NCBI GenBank assembly: GCA_902800185.1
Contig: CADCDK010000002.1
Location: 175,651-239,650 of the forward strand
Source: an uncultured Prevotellaceae bacterium
Lineage (GTDB): Bacteria > Bacteroidota > Bacteroidia > Bacteroidales > Bacteroidaceae
DNA: 64,000 nucleotides
Direction of reading: 5' to 3'
The notes beneath the pieces were generated by a model. It had not been told where the DNA came from, searched no databases, and was given only the letters and a program-made list of their open reading frames with translations. This document shows, in pieces, positions 17,283 through 27,600 of the stretch (position 1 is the first letter of the stretch; each line of letters begins with the position of its first letter). The translations under genes and the position numbers were made by a program.

Positions 17283-19184
17283 ATGAAAAGGAAAATGATA
17301 TATAGAAATGCAATCGCAGCTGTGGCTCTCGTCTGCGCGGGAGCTTTCACAGCCGCGTGCAAGGACTGGGATGATCACTATGATGCCACCCCGTCTATCG
17401 GAGAGTCCAACATCACTCTGTGGGAGAATATCAAAAACAATCACCCGGAGCTCTCCAGCTTTGCTACCTTGTTAGAGAAGGCTGGCTACGATTCGCTGCT
17501 CTCCACATCGCAGTCGTTTACGGTATGGGCACCTGTCAATAGCGAACTGAACTTTGACAGCCTGAATGCCCTGAGCCTTGACACCTTGAGAAATGAATTC
17601 ATCAAGAACCATGTGGCACGCAGTAACTTCGTGGCGTCTGGCAATATCAACGAATCGGTCTTCATGCTGAGCGGAAAGGTTCTTTCCTTCAAGCTCGGTG
17701 AGGGCGGATACACCATGGACAATGTGCCTGTGGCAGCTGTGAATATTGCGAATAAGAATGGTGTCATGCACACCTTGGCACACCCGCTGTCTTACTTGAA
17801 GAATATCTATGAGAGCCTGAACACCCATTCGGGTCCCATCGGCTCCTTCAGCGACTACTTCCACTCGTTTGACGATAGCACCTTCCTTCCCAGCAGATCG
17901 GTTGTAGGTCCTATCGTGGATGGTCAGATTACTTATCTCGATTCCGTGTTCAATGCAACCAATGACCTGTTCATGCACATGTCGAGCTACAAGGATGGCT
18001 TCTTCCTTGATGGTGGTGGTTCCTACATCAACCGCGAGGATAGTAGCTATACCATGTTGGTTCCTACTGACGTGGCTTGGGACTCTGGAAGAGAGAGCAT
18101 CAGCAAATATTTCCACTATGTGTCGGATTTTGTTTTTGATGATGTTACAGAGACAGGTAAAACCAGTGAGACAAGAGACTCTATCAAGTTCAATGCCGAC
18201 TCTCTGAGCGAGTTGACGGTGCAGAACCTCATGATGAGTAACTTGATCTACAACAACCACAATTACCTCAACACGCGTTTGGTGGACCTGAAGCCCGGTG
18301 AGAAGTTCAATGAGGGTGACTCTATTGTTTCTTCTTATTGTCAGGTGCTGTACAAGGAAGATGCCGACTACCTCTTCGATGGTGCAAAACGCTACGAGAA
18401 GAGTAATGGTAGCCTGTGGATTACAGACAATCTGAACCTGCGTGCTTGGAACGGCTGGGCTCCCATCATCAAGATTGAGGCCGAGTCGAACCAGAACCTG
18501 ATTGTCGGAAGTCAGTATGACGCTGTTTACGACAATGTCACCAACGTATCGCAGAATGAAGACGTCAAGGGTTCTGTTTCCGGACACCGTTACGCCATCA
18601 TCTCCAACGCTGCAGGTACACCTCCTGTGTTTGATGTCTATCTGCCCAACGTGGTTTCAACAGAATATGCCATCTATGCAGTGATGGTGCCGAGCAACAT
18701 CAAGAGTGCTTCAGGAAGTGAAGAGGAAGTGCTCCCATACGCTCTTCTCCCCCAGATCAGCTATCATGATGCCAATGGTAAGCTGAACGGTACAAGCCGT
18801 TACACCGAGAAAGAGGGTTGGACCCGCTCCTTGGAGTATCTGCAGGATGAAACCGGTAAGAACTATACTGTCAACACGGGCCTGAAGGTTTCTGAGGCAG
18901 GTAAGATCGATACCCTCTTCCTGGGCTATCAGAAGTTCCCGATGTGCTACTATGGCTTGGATTCTTATGCAACGGGTAACATCTGCCGTCCGTCACTCCA
19001 CATTCAGACGAGATCGCAGGCCCGTATCTCTACTGGGTCTGGTAACGTCCGTGTAGAATGCGATCCTACCATCCGTATAGACTGCATTCTGCTCGTACCG
19101 CGTGAGTTGCAGGATTACCTGAAAGCGCATCCTGACTATATGGCGAAAGAACGTCCTGAATACCAGTATTTTGCTACACATTAA
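17283..19184 (+). CDS. FAS1-domain lipoprotein, second of the adjacent pair
   Basis: 633 residues; lipobox near FTAAC, then KDWDDHYD. A FAS1 domain occupies roughly residues 40-180 (SQSFTVWAPVNSELN, then NGVMHTLAHPLSYLK as the end box). The middle has a second FAS1-like section (SYTMLVPTDVAWDS). The C-terminal third (PPVFDVYLPNVVSTEYAIYA, then RIDCILLVPRE) looks like the same beta-sandwich type as in the neighbour at 15132, so the two are probably diverged duplicates. It sits 18 bases after that gene and 25 bases before the second SusC. Confidence 0.83.
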   Translation: MKRKMIYRNAIAAVALVCAGAFTAACKDWDDHYDATPSIGESNITLWENIKNNHPELSSFATLLEKAGYDSLLSTSQSFTVWAPVNSELNFDSLNALSLDTLRNEFIKNHVARSNFVASGNINESVFMLSGKVLSFKLGEGGYTMDNVPVAAVNIANKNGVMHTLAHPLSYLKNIYESLNTHSGPIGSFSDYFHSFDDSTFLPSRSVVGPIVDGQITYLDSVFNATNDLFMHMSSYKDGFFLDGGGSYINREDSSYTMLVPTDVAWDSGRESISKYFHYVSDFVFDDVTETGKTSETRDSIKFNADSLSELTVQNLMMSNLIYNNHNYLNTRLVDLKPGEKFNEGDSIVSSYCQVLYKEDADYLFDGAKRYEKSNGSLWITDNLNLRAWNGWAPIIKIEAESNQNLIVGSQYDAVYDNVTNVSQNEDVKGSVSGHRYAIISNAAGTPPVFDVYLPNVVSTEYAIYAVMVPSNIKSASGSEEEVLPYALLPQISYHDANGKLNGTSRYTEKEGWTRSLEYLQDETGKNYTVNTGLKVSEAGKIDTLFLGYQKFPMCYYGLDSYATGNICRPSLHIQTRSQARISTGSGNVRVECDPTIRIDCILLVPRELQDYLKAHPDYMAKERPEYQYFATH

Positions 19185-19209
19185 GTCGTAATTTAAAAGT
19201 AGTATTAAG

Positions 19210-22200
19210 ATGAAAAAGCATAATATTCTTTATCTCAGCCTGCTATTGGCTATGGGTATTTCCACTTCAGCCTACGCTCAGGATGATGAGGTGGTTTACG
19301 CTGACGGTGCCGTGCAGCAAGAGACTGTTGTGAAGAAAAAGGCTGTGGCCAAGACTCCCCAATACCCCATGATGGAGGTGAAGGGTGAGGTGATTGACGC
19401 TGTGACCAAGGCTCCCCTCGCCGGTGTGCAGATACAGACGCTCGATGACAATCGCTTCGCGGCCATGACCAATGAGAAAGGTGAGTTCACCATCAAGGTG
19501 CCCACTTTCGCCACAGCATTGTATTTCCATACGTCCCAGTATCTGAGCCAGCATGTCGCTATCGGTAAGAACGATGGCCTGAAGGTGGTGATGATCTCCG
19601 ACAAGTTCACTTCGATGTATGACAAGCAGAGTGATGTGCGTGCCATCAAGGGTGCCAAGCTCCTGAACACGACATCGACCAACGTGAGCACGGACATTGA
19701 GGATAATCTCGGTGCCGATGTTCGCGCCATCTCCCGCTCGGGTGGTCCCGGTTACGGTTCAGCCTTGTTCATGCGTGGCTTGAACTCCCTGAACTCCAAC
19801 GCCCAGCCGCTGTTTGTAGTCGATGGTATCATCCGCGATATGCAGCCCACTCGTACAGGTCTGCACTATGGTGACTACAACGACCTGCTGCTCAACATCA
19901 ACCCCGAGGATATTGATGAAGTGAAGATCCTCAAGAACGGTACCTCCATCTATGGTGCCAAGGGTGCCAACGGTGTCATCCTGATCAACACCAAGCGTGG
20001 TCGCAGTATGGCAACCCGTATTGATGCCAATATCGGTATCGGTGTGGTGACCCTGCCCAAGATGATCGATGTGATGAATGCCGATCAGTATCGTATGTAC
20101 GCTTCTGAAATGCTGGGAACCTATCCCAACATCAACACCTATTATACAAATGAGGTGAAGTTCCAGTTCCTGAACCCCGAGCGCAACATCTATCGCTACA
20201 AGTACTTCGGACAGGATACCAACTGGAAGAATGAAGTCTATAAGAACGCACTGACCCAGAACTACAACATCAACGTACAGGGTGGTGATGACATCGGTAT
20301 GTATAACCTCTCCTTGGGCTACACACTCGGTGAGAGCACAGCCAAGCGCAACGACTTCAGTCGTCTGAGCGTCCGCTTCAACACCGACATCACGATTCTT
20401 CCCAAACTGAAGACTCGTTTCGACATGTCGTTCACCAAGAGTACCCGCGATGTATTCGACAATGGTGCTCCCGAGAATATCAGCTCAAGCCCCATCGCTT
20501 CGCCGACATTCCTGGCACTGATCAAGTCTCCGTTCTTGAATCCGTACACCTATTATGATACGGGTGTCCTGTCATCCACGCTCTCTGATGCAGATGACTT
20601 CCTGTCTGGTCTGAATGACGCTACGCTGACATTGGGTAACCCCACGGCACTGCTCGCCAATGGTGATGCCATCAATAAGAACCGTGTAGAGAACACAGAG
20701 TTCTATGCGGCCATCTCCACACGCGAAGAGTTCACCAAGGATCTCGTTCTGTTCGAGACCTTCAGCTACTTGCTCAACCGTGTTTCTCAGCGCTACTACC
20801 GTCCTGTAACGGGCATGCCGAAGTTCTTGATTCCCGGTGTGAACATCGTGAACAACCTTGCCATGTCTATGTTCTCCAAGGAGACCAGTATCAACAGTGA
20901 TACCTATCTGCAGTACAACAAGCAGTTAGGTCGTCATTCGATCAAAGCCTATGGCGGTCTGCGTTACCTCATGTTCGAGTTCGATGACAACCAGCCGCAG
21001 GGTATGTACACCGAGGGTGGTAACGATAAGCAGCCGAACATCTCCGACGGCATGCAGCTCAAGCAAGCCAATGGTGTTGATGACCAGTGGAAGTCCATCA
21101 CCTGGTATGCAAACGCAGATTACAACTATATGAACCGCTACTATGCACAGCTCTCTGCTGCTCTTGAAAGCAACAGCCGTTTCGGTAAGAAGGCTGACGG
21201 TTTGAGCTTAGGCGGTGTGAGATGGGGCTTCTTCCCCAGCTTGCAGTTGGGTTGGAACATCACCAACGAGTCTTGGTTCCCCAAGAACATGGGTATCAAC
21301 TACTTCCTGCTGCGTGCCGGATATGAAATCACCGGTAACGATGACATCAACATCATGGCATCCCGCACATCGTTCAGTTCCTACAAGTTCCTGAACACCT
21401 CTACCGCCGCTCAGCTCGACAACATCGGTAACGACGAGATCAAGTGGGAGCAGACCTCCAAGTTCAATGTCGGTTTCAAGGGTTACTTCCTGAACAACCG
21501 TCTGGGAATTGACTTCGACTATTACATCCATACGACCAACAACCTCCTCACGTTGAAGACCTTCGAGAACCCCGTTGCCGGTATCAACAACTACTGGAGC
21601 AATGGTGGTAAGTTGCAGAATACAGGTTATGAGCTGACCGTGATGGGTAAGCCGCTCATCAGCAAGGACTGGAACATCGAAGTTGGTGCCAGTGTCGGTC
21701 ACTACAAGAACGAGTTGAAGTCTCTGCCGAATGATGACAAGATCTATCTCGATGGAGGAAGCTTGGATGCAACAGGCAATATCGTTGCCAATGCACAGGG
21801 TTATACCTCTTCTATCTATGGAACAGATAACATTGCCACCATCGTTGGTCAGCCCGTAGGCATGTTCTATGGCTACAGAACCAATGGAGTCCTTGCTTCT
21901 GAGGATGCTGCTTCCAAGGCTGGCAAGAACGGAACCGACTATCTCTATCGTCGCAACGCAGCAGGTGACCTGATTCCCTTCGAGGCTGGTGACATGCGCT
22001 TCGTTGACCTCAACGGCGATGGAATCATCGACGAGAAGGATAAGACCATCATCGGTAATCCTAATCCCGATATCTATGGTAACATCTTCGCTAACGTGAT
22101 GTGGAAGAACTTCTCACTCTATGTGGGCTTCAACTACTCACTGGGCAACGATGTCTTTAACTATCAGCGTTCACTGCTCGAGGCCGGAAATAACTTCTAC

Positions 22201-22554
22201 AACCAGACCACTGCCATGCTGAACCGCTGGCGTGTGGAGAATCAGGTGACGGATATTCCCCGTGCCGTTTACGGTGACCCCGCAGGCAATGCCCGCTTCA
22301 GCGACCGCTGGATAGAGGATGGAAGCTATCTGCGCTTGAAGACGCTCCGTCTGACCTACAAGGTGCCCCTCGCTCTCTCTTGGCTACAGGGTCTCTCTGT
22401 ATGGGCAGAAGCCAACAACCTCTTTACTCTGACGCACTATTTAGGCAGCGATCCCGAATTCTCGGCTTCCAACTCTGTTCTCTATCAGGGTATCGACCCG
22501 GGTAACGTGGCTCTGAGCCGTTCATTCACTTTCGGATTAAGAATCAATCTTTAA
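19210..22554 (+). CDS. SusC-like TonB-dependent transporter (second copy) with N-terminal linker
   Basis: 1114 residues. After the signal peptide (cleavage near AYA, residue 23) there is a charged low-complexity stretch (residues 24-53, with VVKKKAVAKTP) before the carboxypeptidase-regulatory-like domain (56-130). That stretch is absent from the first SusC. Plug motifs are FMRGLNSLNSNAQPLFVVDG (187-206) and KILKNGTSIYGAKGANGVIL (239-258). The usual KDA-SA element has become KNGTSIYGA. The beta-barrel ends FTFGLRINL without a terminal Phe. The partner SusD begins 13 bases downstream. Confidence 0.94.
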   Translation: MKKHNILYLSLLLAMGISTSAYAQDDEVVYADGAVQQETVVKKKAVAKTPQYPMMEVKGEVIDAVTKAPLAGVQIQTLDDNRFAAMTNEKGEFTIKVPTFATALYFHTSQYLSQHVAIGKNDGLKVVMISDKFTSMYDKQSDVRAIKGAKLLNTTSTNVSTDIEDNLGADVRAISRSGGPGYGSALFMRGLNSLNSNAQPLFVVDGIIRDMQPTRTGLHYGDYNDLLLNINPEDIDEVKILKNGTSIYGAKGANGVILINTKRGRSMATRIDANIGIGVVTLPKMIDVMNADQYRMYASEMLGTYPNINTYYTNEVKFQFLNPERNIYRYKYFGQDTNWKNEVYKNALTQNYNINVQGGDDIGMYNLSLGYTLGESTAKRNDFSRLSVRFNTDITILPKLKTRFDMSFTKSTRDVFDNGAPENISSSPIASPTFLALIKSPFLNPYTYYDTGVLSSTLSDADDFLSGLNDATLTLGNPTALLANGDAINKNRVENTEFYAAISTREEFTKDLVLFETFSYLLNRVSQRYYRPVTGMPKFLIPGVNIVNNLAMSMFSKETSINSDTYLQYNKQLGRHSIKAYGGLRYLMFEFDDNQPQGMYTEGGNDKQPNISDGMQLKQANGVDDQWKSITWYANADYNYMNRYYAQLSAALESNSRFGKKADGLSLGGVRWGFFPSLQLGWNITNESWFPKNMGINYFLLRAGYEITGNDDINIMASRTSFSSYKFLNTSTAAQLDNIGNDEIKWEQTSKFNVGFKGYFLNNRLGIDFDYYIHTTNNLLTLKTFENPVAGINNYWSNGGKLQNTGYELTVMGKPLISKDWNIEVGASVGHYKNELKSLPNDDKIYLDGGSLDATGNIVANAQGYTSSIYGTDNIATIVGQPVGMFYGYRTNGVLASEDAASKAGKNGTDYLYRRNAAGDLIPFEAGDMRFVDLNGDGIIDEKDKTIIGNPNPDIYGNIFANVMWKNFSLYVGFNYSLGNDVFNYQRSLLEAGNNFYNQTTAMLNRWRVENQVTDIPRAVYGDPAGNARFSDRWIEDGSYLRLKTLRLTYKVPLALSWLQGLSVWAEANNLFTLTHYLGSDPEFSASNSVLYQGIDPGNVALSRSFTFGLRINL

Positions 22555-22567
22555 AGAACTGACAACG

Positions 22568-24499
22568 ATGAAAAAGAACCTATTTATATTTGTTGCGCTT
22601 TTCGGTCTCTTCTTTGGCATGACTTCTTGCCAGGACCTGCTCGACACAGAGTCTAACAGACAGGCTTATGACCCAGCGCTCAACCAGAAGACCGACTCCA
22701 TGTTCTACACGCTCGGTATTCTGAAGGCAGTGCAGCAAGTCGCAGATCAGTATGTGCTGGTCAACGAGATGCGTGGTGACCTGACACAGGTGAATGAGAA
22801 TACTCAGTCAGACTTGAAGGCACTGGCCAACTTCACGGCGGACATTACCAACAAGTACGACTCTGCCTATCTGTACTATCGTATCATCAACAACTGTAAC
22901 TATTATATCCTGCATCGTGACTCTACGCTCACGACGCAGGGATATAAGGTCTCCATTCCTGAGATTGCACAGGCTCACTCCATCCGTGCGTGGGCTTACA
23001 CACAGCTCTGCAAGACCTATGGTCGTGTACCGTTTGTCACAGAGCCCATCACCAGCATCTCTCAGGCAAATGCCGATGAGTACAAGCTTCCTTCCAACTG
23101 GATGACACTCGAGGAAATCCTCGCCCGTTTGGAGTCTGACCTGATTCGCTATCGTGATGCCGCACTGCCCAACTATCGCAATGGAGACACGGACATCAAT
23201 GGTGGTCAGCTGACTTTCGGTGGTGTGAAGGGTATCACCTCTCGTCGCCTGATGTTCCCTGTGAATCTGGTATTAGGTGACATGTACCTGGAGACTGGCC
23301 AGTATGAAAAGGCTGCCGATGCTTACTTCAAGTACATCTACAGAAATTCTCTCCGTGCAGTGGACTGTGGTGTCTCTACCGATGTGCTGTCTGACGAGAA
23401 GATTCGTGAGATTCCTAACTTCGGTGGTGGCTATTCTCCTACCAGCTACGATTGGAACTGGAACTTCTGGCTGAGTGGTTCTGGCAACTATTATACTGTT
23501 TCCACCTCTGGAACAGCGGGTGACAACATCACCTACGTAGCCGCTGCCGGTAACCGTCTGCTCGGTACGACATCTACGCTGCCCGCTCTGTTCGGTTTCG
23601 ACTACTACACCTCTACCTTCAATGAGGATACGGTGCATGCCTCGATCGGTTCTGACCAGTACTTGGAGGAGCGCGAGATTGATCCGTCACAGGCTTATCT
23701 CGATCTCTGCGACAAGCAGCAGCTCTATTTCAAGTCTTCTTCTACCAACCGTATGGTTGTTGCCGACGTGGGTGACCTCCGTCGTTATGTGACGCTGAAC
23801 AACACGAAGTCCACCACTACGAACAACGAGTTCACGATGGTTCGTAAGTACATGGCTGCCAACGTGAATATCTACCGTTCTTCTACGGTGTGGCTCCGTT
23901 TGGCCGAAGCCATCAACCGCATGGGCTATCCTGATGCAGCTTACGCCATCCTTCGTGATGGTCTGAACGTGGCTGACCTCGATACGACCGTTACGTCACT
24001 CAAGCGTTGCACCTATGTGAAGGAATCTACCCGCCGCAATCTTTTCTTGGGTAACTATGTACCCATCCTGCTGGATGTCTATCGCAGCACGTTCACTTCC
24101 AACTATGGTATTCATGGCCGTGGTAGCGGTGACGTAGGAAAGAAGGCGGAAGGCTATCTGTCGGGTTCTGTGGATCCTTATGTTATGGACACCATCGTCG
24201 GTGCCAAGCTCAAGGAGTTGCAGGCTACGTATGGCATCACACTCGAGGGCAACATCAATGACACCATCAATGCCGTTGAGGATCTCATCTGTGATGAGTA
24301 TGCACTGGAGCTCGCTTTCGAGGGAACCCGTTTCAATGACCTGACTCGTCTGGCACGCCACAAGAACGCTCCGATGCCTGATGGCACCACACTCTATTCT
24401 TCCGACTGGGGCTACCGTTGGTTGGTAGAGAAGCTGAAGGCAAAGCGTGCAGGTCTGCCTGCTGATGACAGCTGGTGGTATCTGCCTTTCAGCAAGTAA
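22568..24499 (+). CDS. SusD-like glycan-binding lipoprotein (second copy)
   Basis: 643 residues; lipobox GMTSC followed by QDLLDTES. Helical segments include AHSIRAWAYTQLCKTYGRVP (nt about 22974-23033), the conserved SusD TPR region, and a C-terminal DEYALELAFEGTRFNDLTRL block (nt about 24295-24354) equivalent to the usual ER.LElafEG.R..DL. Together with the SusC upstream it should form the second importer of the locus. The operon ends here at a hairpin terminator. Confidence 0.93.
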   Translation: MKKNLFIFVALFGLFFGMTSCQDLLDTESNRQAYDPALNQKTDSMFYTLGILKAVQQVADQYVLVNEMRGDLTQVNENTQSDLKALANFTADITNKYDSAYLYYRIINNCNYYILHRDSTLTTQGYKVSIPEIAQAHSIRAWAYTQLCKTYGRVPFVTEPITSISQANADEYKLPSNWMTLEEILARLESDLIRYRDAALPNYRNGDTDINGGQLTFGGVKGITSRRLMFPVNLVLGDMYLETGQYEKAADAYFKYIYRNSLRAVDCGVSTDVLSDEKIREIPNFGGGYSPTSYDWNWNFWLSGSGNYYTVSTSGTAGDNITYVAAAGNRLLGTTSTLPALFGFDYYTSTFNEDTVHASIGSDQYLEEREIDPSQAYLDLCDKQQLYFKSSSTNRMVVADVGDLRRYVTLNNTKSTTTNNEFTMVRKYMAANVNIYRSSTVWLRLAEAINRMGYPDAAYAILRDGLNVADLDTTVTSLKRCTYVKESTRRNLFLGNYVPILLDVYRSTFTSNYGIHGRGSGDVGKKAEGYLSGSVDPYVMDTIVGAKLKELQATYGITLEGNINDTINAVEDLICDEYALELAFEGTRFNDLTRLARHKNAPMPDGTTLYSSDWGYRWLVEKLKAKRAGLPADDSWWYLPFSK

Positions 24500-24525
24500 G
24501 TCAATTCTGAAAGAAATATCCTAAG

Positions 24526-24563
24526 TGGGGATGCTCTGGTATCTGCCTGAGCATCCCCATTTT
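24526..24563 (+). terminator. Terminator at the end of the FAS1-SusCD operon
   Basis: TGGGGATGCTC (24526-24536) pairs perfectly with GAGCATCCCCA (24549-24559), followed by TTTT. The T run is short, so some read-through into the GH43 gene is possible. Confidence 0.75.
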
Positions 24564-24622
24564 AATGATTTGGAAAATAATCCAACGCAAAAATCGTTGA
24601 TGAATCAAATGTACGAATCAAA

Positions 24623-27600
24623 ATGAAAAGATTTTTATCCCTTTTACTCAGTGTATCTCTTTCCACGGTGATCTCCTGGGCAGACGATGTGGATATCGTT
24701 TACCAGTTCGACACGACATCCGATGTGAGTGGCAACTATACTGGAACACTCCATTCGGGTGCAACGCTGGTTCCCTATTCCAATATCCATGTGCTGGACT
24801 TGGGAACGGAGAACGGATATTTTGAATTGGATCCTGCCGTGGGCGAGATCATCGGTGGCATGGGCGAGAACTATCTTATTGCCGCCACCGTATTCATCCC
24901 GGAGGATGCCGACCTGACACAGAACGGTAACTTTGTCTGGTGCTTTGCCAAGTCATCAAGCGAAGGTTATCAGTTCCTCAGTGCCAAAGATGTCCGTTTT
25001 GCCATCTCTCAAACCGATTACACGGGCGAGTCTTCCGTCACTTCCAAGTCAGAGCTGGTGCGCGGACATTGGAACTCTATCATCTATGTGCAGCGTCGCA
25101 CAACGGGTGTCCTTTATATCAATGGAACGGCAACGTCGGGCAGCATTTCCCTCTTGCCTTCTGCCATTGGTGCGACATCGCAGAACTACCTGGGTCGTAG
25201 CTGCTATGAAGGCGATTCCTATTTGAAAGGTTGTCAGATTGCCGAGTTCCGCATCCACAACTATCGTTATGGAAACCTGAGCAGTCTTCAGCAGCTTGCC
25301 AAGGATTTGAATGTCTATGCCGACTCCGTTGCTCTCCGTAAGCGCATGCAGGAGTATAACCCCGGCGACTGGACGGCATTGAAGACCGACATTGAGCTTC
25401 CCACCCGTTATGGTGACTTCAGAATCACCTGGGCAACCACCAATCCCAATGTCATTACCGACCGTGGACACATCACCCGTCCCGCAGCCGGATATCCCAT
25501 CGCCACCGCCTCACTCATCGCCACTTTGAAGATCGACTACAATGGCGAATCTCTCGTTGAAGTGCTGGAATTCCCTGTCGGCGTACTGCCGGAGATCTCT
25601 GATGAGGAGAGTGTTGCGCTCGATGTCGCCAATATCACCTTCACGGATGGTCATCTCAACAACCTCTACACCAACATCACCCTGCCGACCGTGGGTGCCG
25701 AAGGTTCCACCATCTTCTGGGAGTCGAGTGATACCGAATGGGTCACCAACGAGGGACGTGTGCTTCGTCAGCCTGAGGCCGGTGCAGAGAAGCATCACCT
25801 CACGATGACGGCAACGGTCATGAAAGGTCAGGTGAAGGAAACACGCCAGTTCGATACCTATATCCATCCGAAGGAGAACTACAAGAGCTATCTCTTTGTC
25901 TATTTCCCCTCCAATGCCGACGAGAATCTTTACTATGCCCTTTCTACCGATGGCTATAACTATACCCCCATCAACAAGGGCAAGCCGTTCTTCAAGGCCG
26001 ATACCACCACCGTCATGGGTGGACTCCGTGACCCGCACATCCTGCGTGGCAACGACGGCTGGTTCTATATGGTCAACACCGACATGAAGTGCTCCCTTGG
26101 CTGGGAGAGCAATCGTGGCATCGTGCTTTCGCGGTCGCGCGATTTGGTTCATTGGACGCATTCCACAGTCCACTTCCCCACGCGCTTTGAGCGTACGACC
26201 TTTGCCAATGTTGACCGTGTCTGGGCTCCCGAGACCATCTACGATCCCGATGCCGGCAAGTACATGGTCTATTTCTCCATCCGCACCACCGACGGCACAG
26301 CACCCTTCGACAAGGACTATTACTGCTATGCCAACGAGGACTTCACAGACCTCGAGGGCTTGCCAGAGTATTTCTATGACCGTGGCTCTGCCACCATCGA
26401 CATGGACATCGTCTATAATGAGAGCGACGGCCTCTACCACGGTTTCTATAAGAACGAGGGCGAGGGCGGCATCTGCAAGGTCACTGCCAAGCGCCTGACG
26501 GCCGAACCCGGACAGCCTGCCGGTTCGCAGTGGTCAGAACCCACCCGCACCCTTCAGCAGACCACCGAGGCCGTCGAAGGTGCCGGTGTTTTCAAGCTCA
26601 TCAATCGCGACAGCTGGATTCTGATGTACGACTGCTACAATGCCAAGCACTACCAGTTCTGTTCCAGCCCCGACCTCTCCACCTTCACGTTTGTCCAGAA
26701 CACCGCTACGTCCGGAGCCTTCACGCCCCGTCACGGAACCGTGCTCCCCATCACAGCCGAAGAGGAGGCCACTCTGCTTGCAGCCCTGCCCATGAGCGGA
26801 GTCACCCCGTCCATCGTGGGTAGTGAGAACAACCACACGAAGACCTCTAATGTCGAGGTGTCCTCCAACAATATTTACATGCCCGTCGAGCCGGGTGTAG
26901 ATATCACGTCCTTCGATCCCTGTTTGGTGCCGGCTTTGGGCTGCACCATCACCCCCACGGGAGCGCAAGACTTCTCTGCCGGTCCCGTTGCCTATACCGT
27001 CAGCAGCGGTGATAACAAGGTCGTCTATCAGCTCTCGGTAGCTGTAGAGGGCAACCCTGTCATTCCCGATTACCATGCCGATCCCGAGGTGCTCTTCTCC
27101 AAGAAGACAGGTCGTTTCTACGTCTATCCCACCACCGACGGTTACAGTGGCTGGGGCGGTTACACCTTCGACGTGTTCTCCAGTCCCGACCTCCTGCACT
27201 TCTCCAACGAGGGTACCATCCTCAACCTGCAAATCAACAAGGATGTTGCCTGGGCCTCAGGTAATGCCTGGGCACCTTGTATCGAAGAGAAGTGGGTGGA
27301 AGGCAAGTGGCGTTACTATTTCTTCTTCAGCGGCAACAACCGCAATCTGAGTAAGAAGACATTAGGCGTGGCTGTTGCCGAGAGCCCCACTGGTCCGTTC
27401 AGGGCAATGGGCACACCGCTCTTCACTTCTTCGGCTGCCGGTCAGATGATTGACTCAGATGTCTTCACCGACCCCGTTTCCGGTCAGACCTATCTCTATT
27501 ATGGAAACGGTCAGATGTGCTACCGTCTGATGAGTGATGACATGATGAGCGTCGGAGGATCGGAATATGTCATTACGCCGACAGGCGGTACGAATGATGA

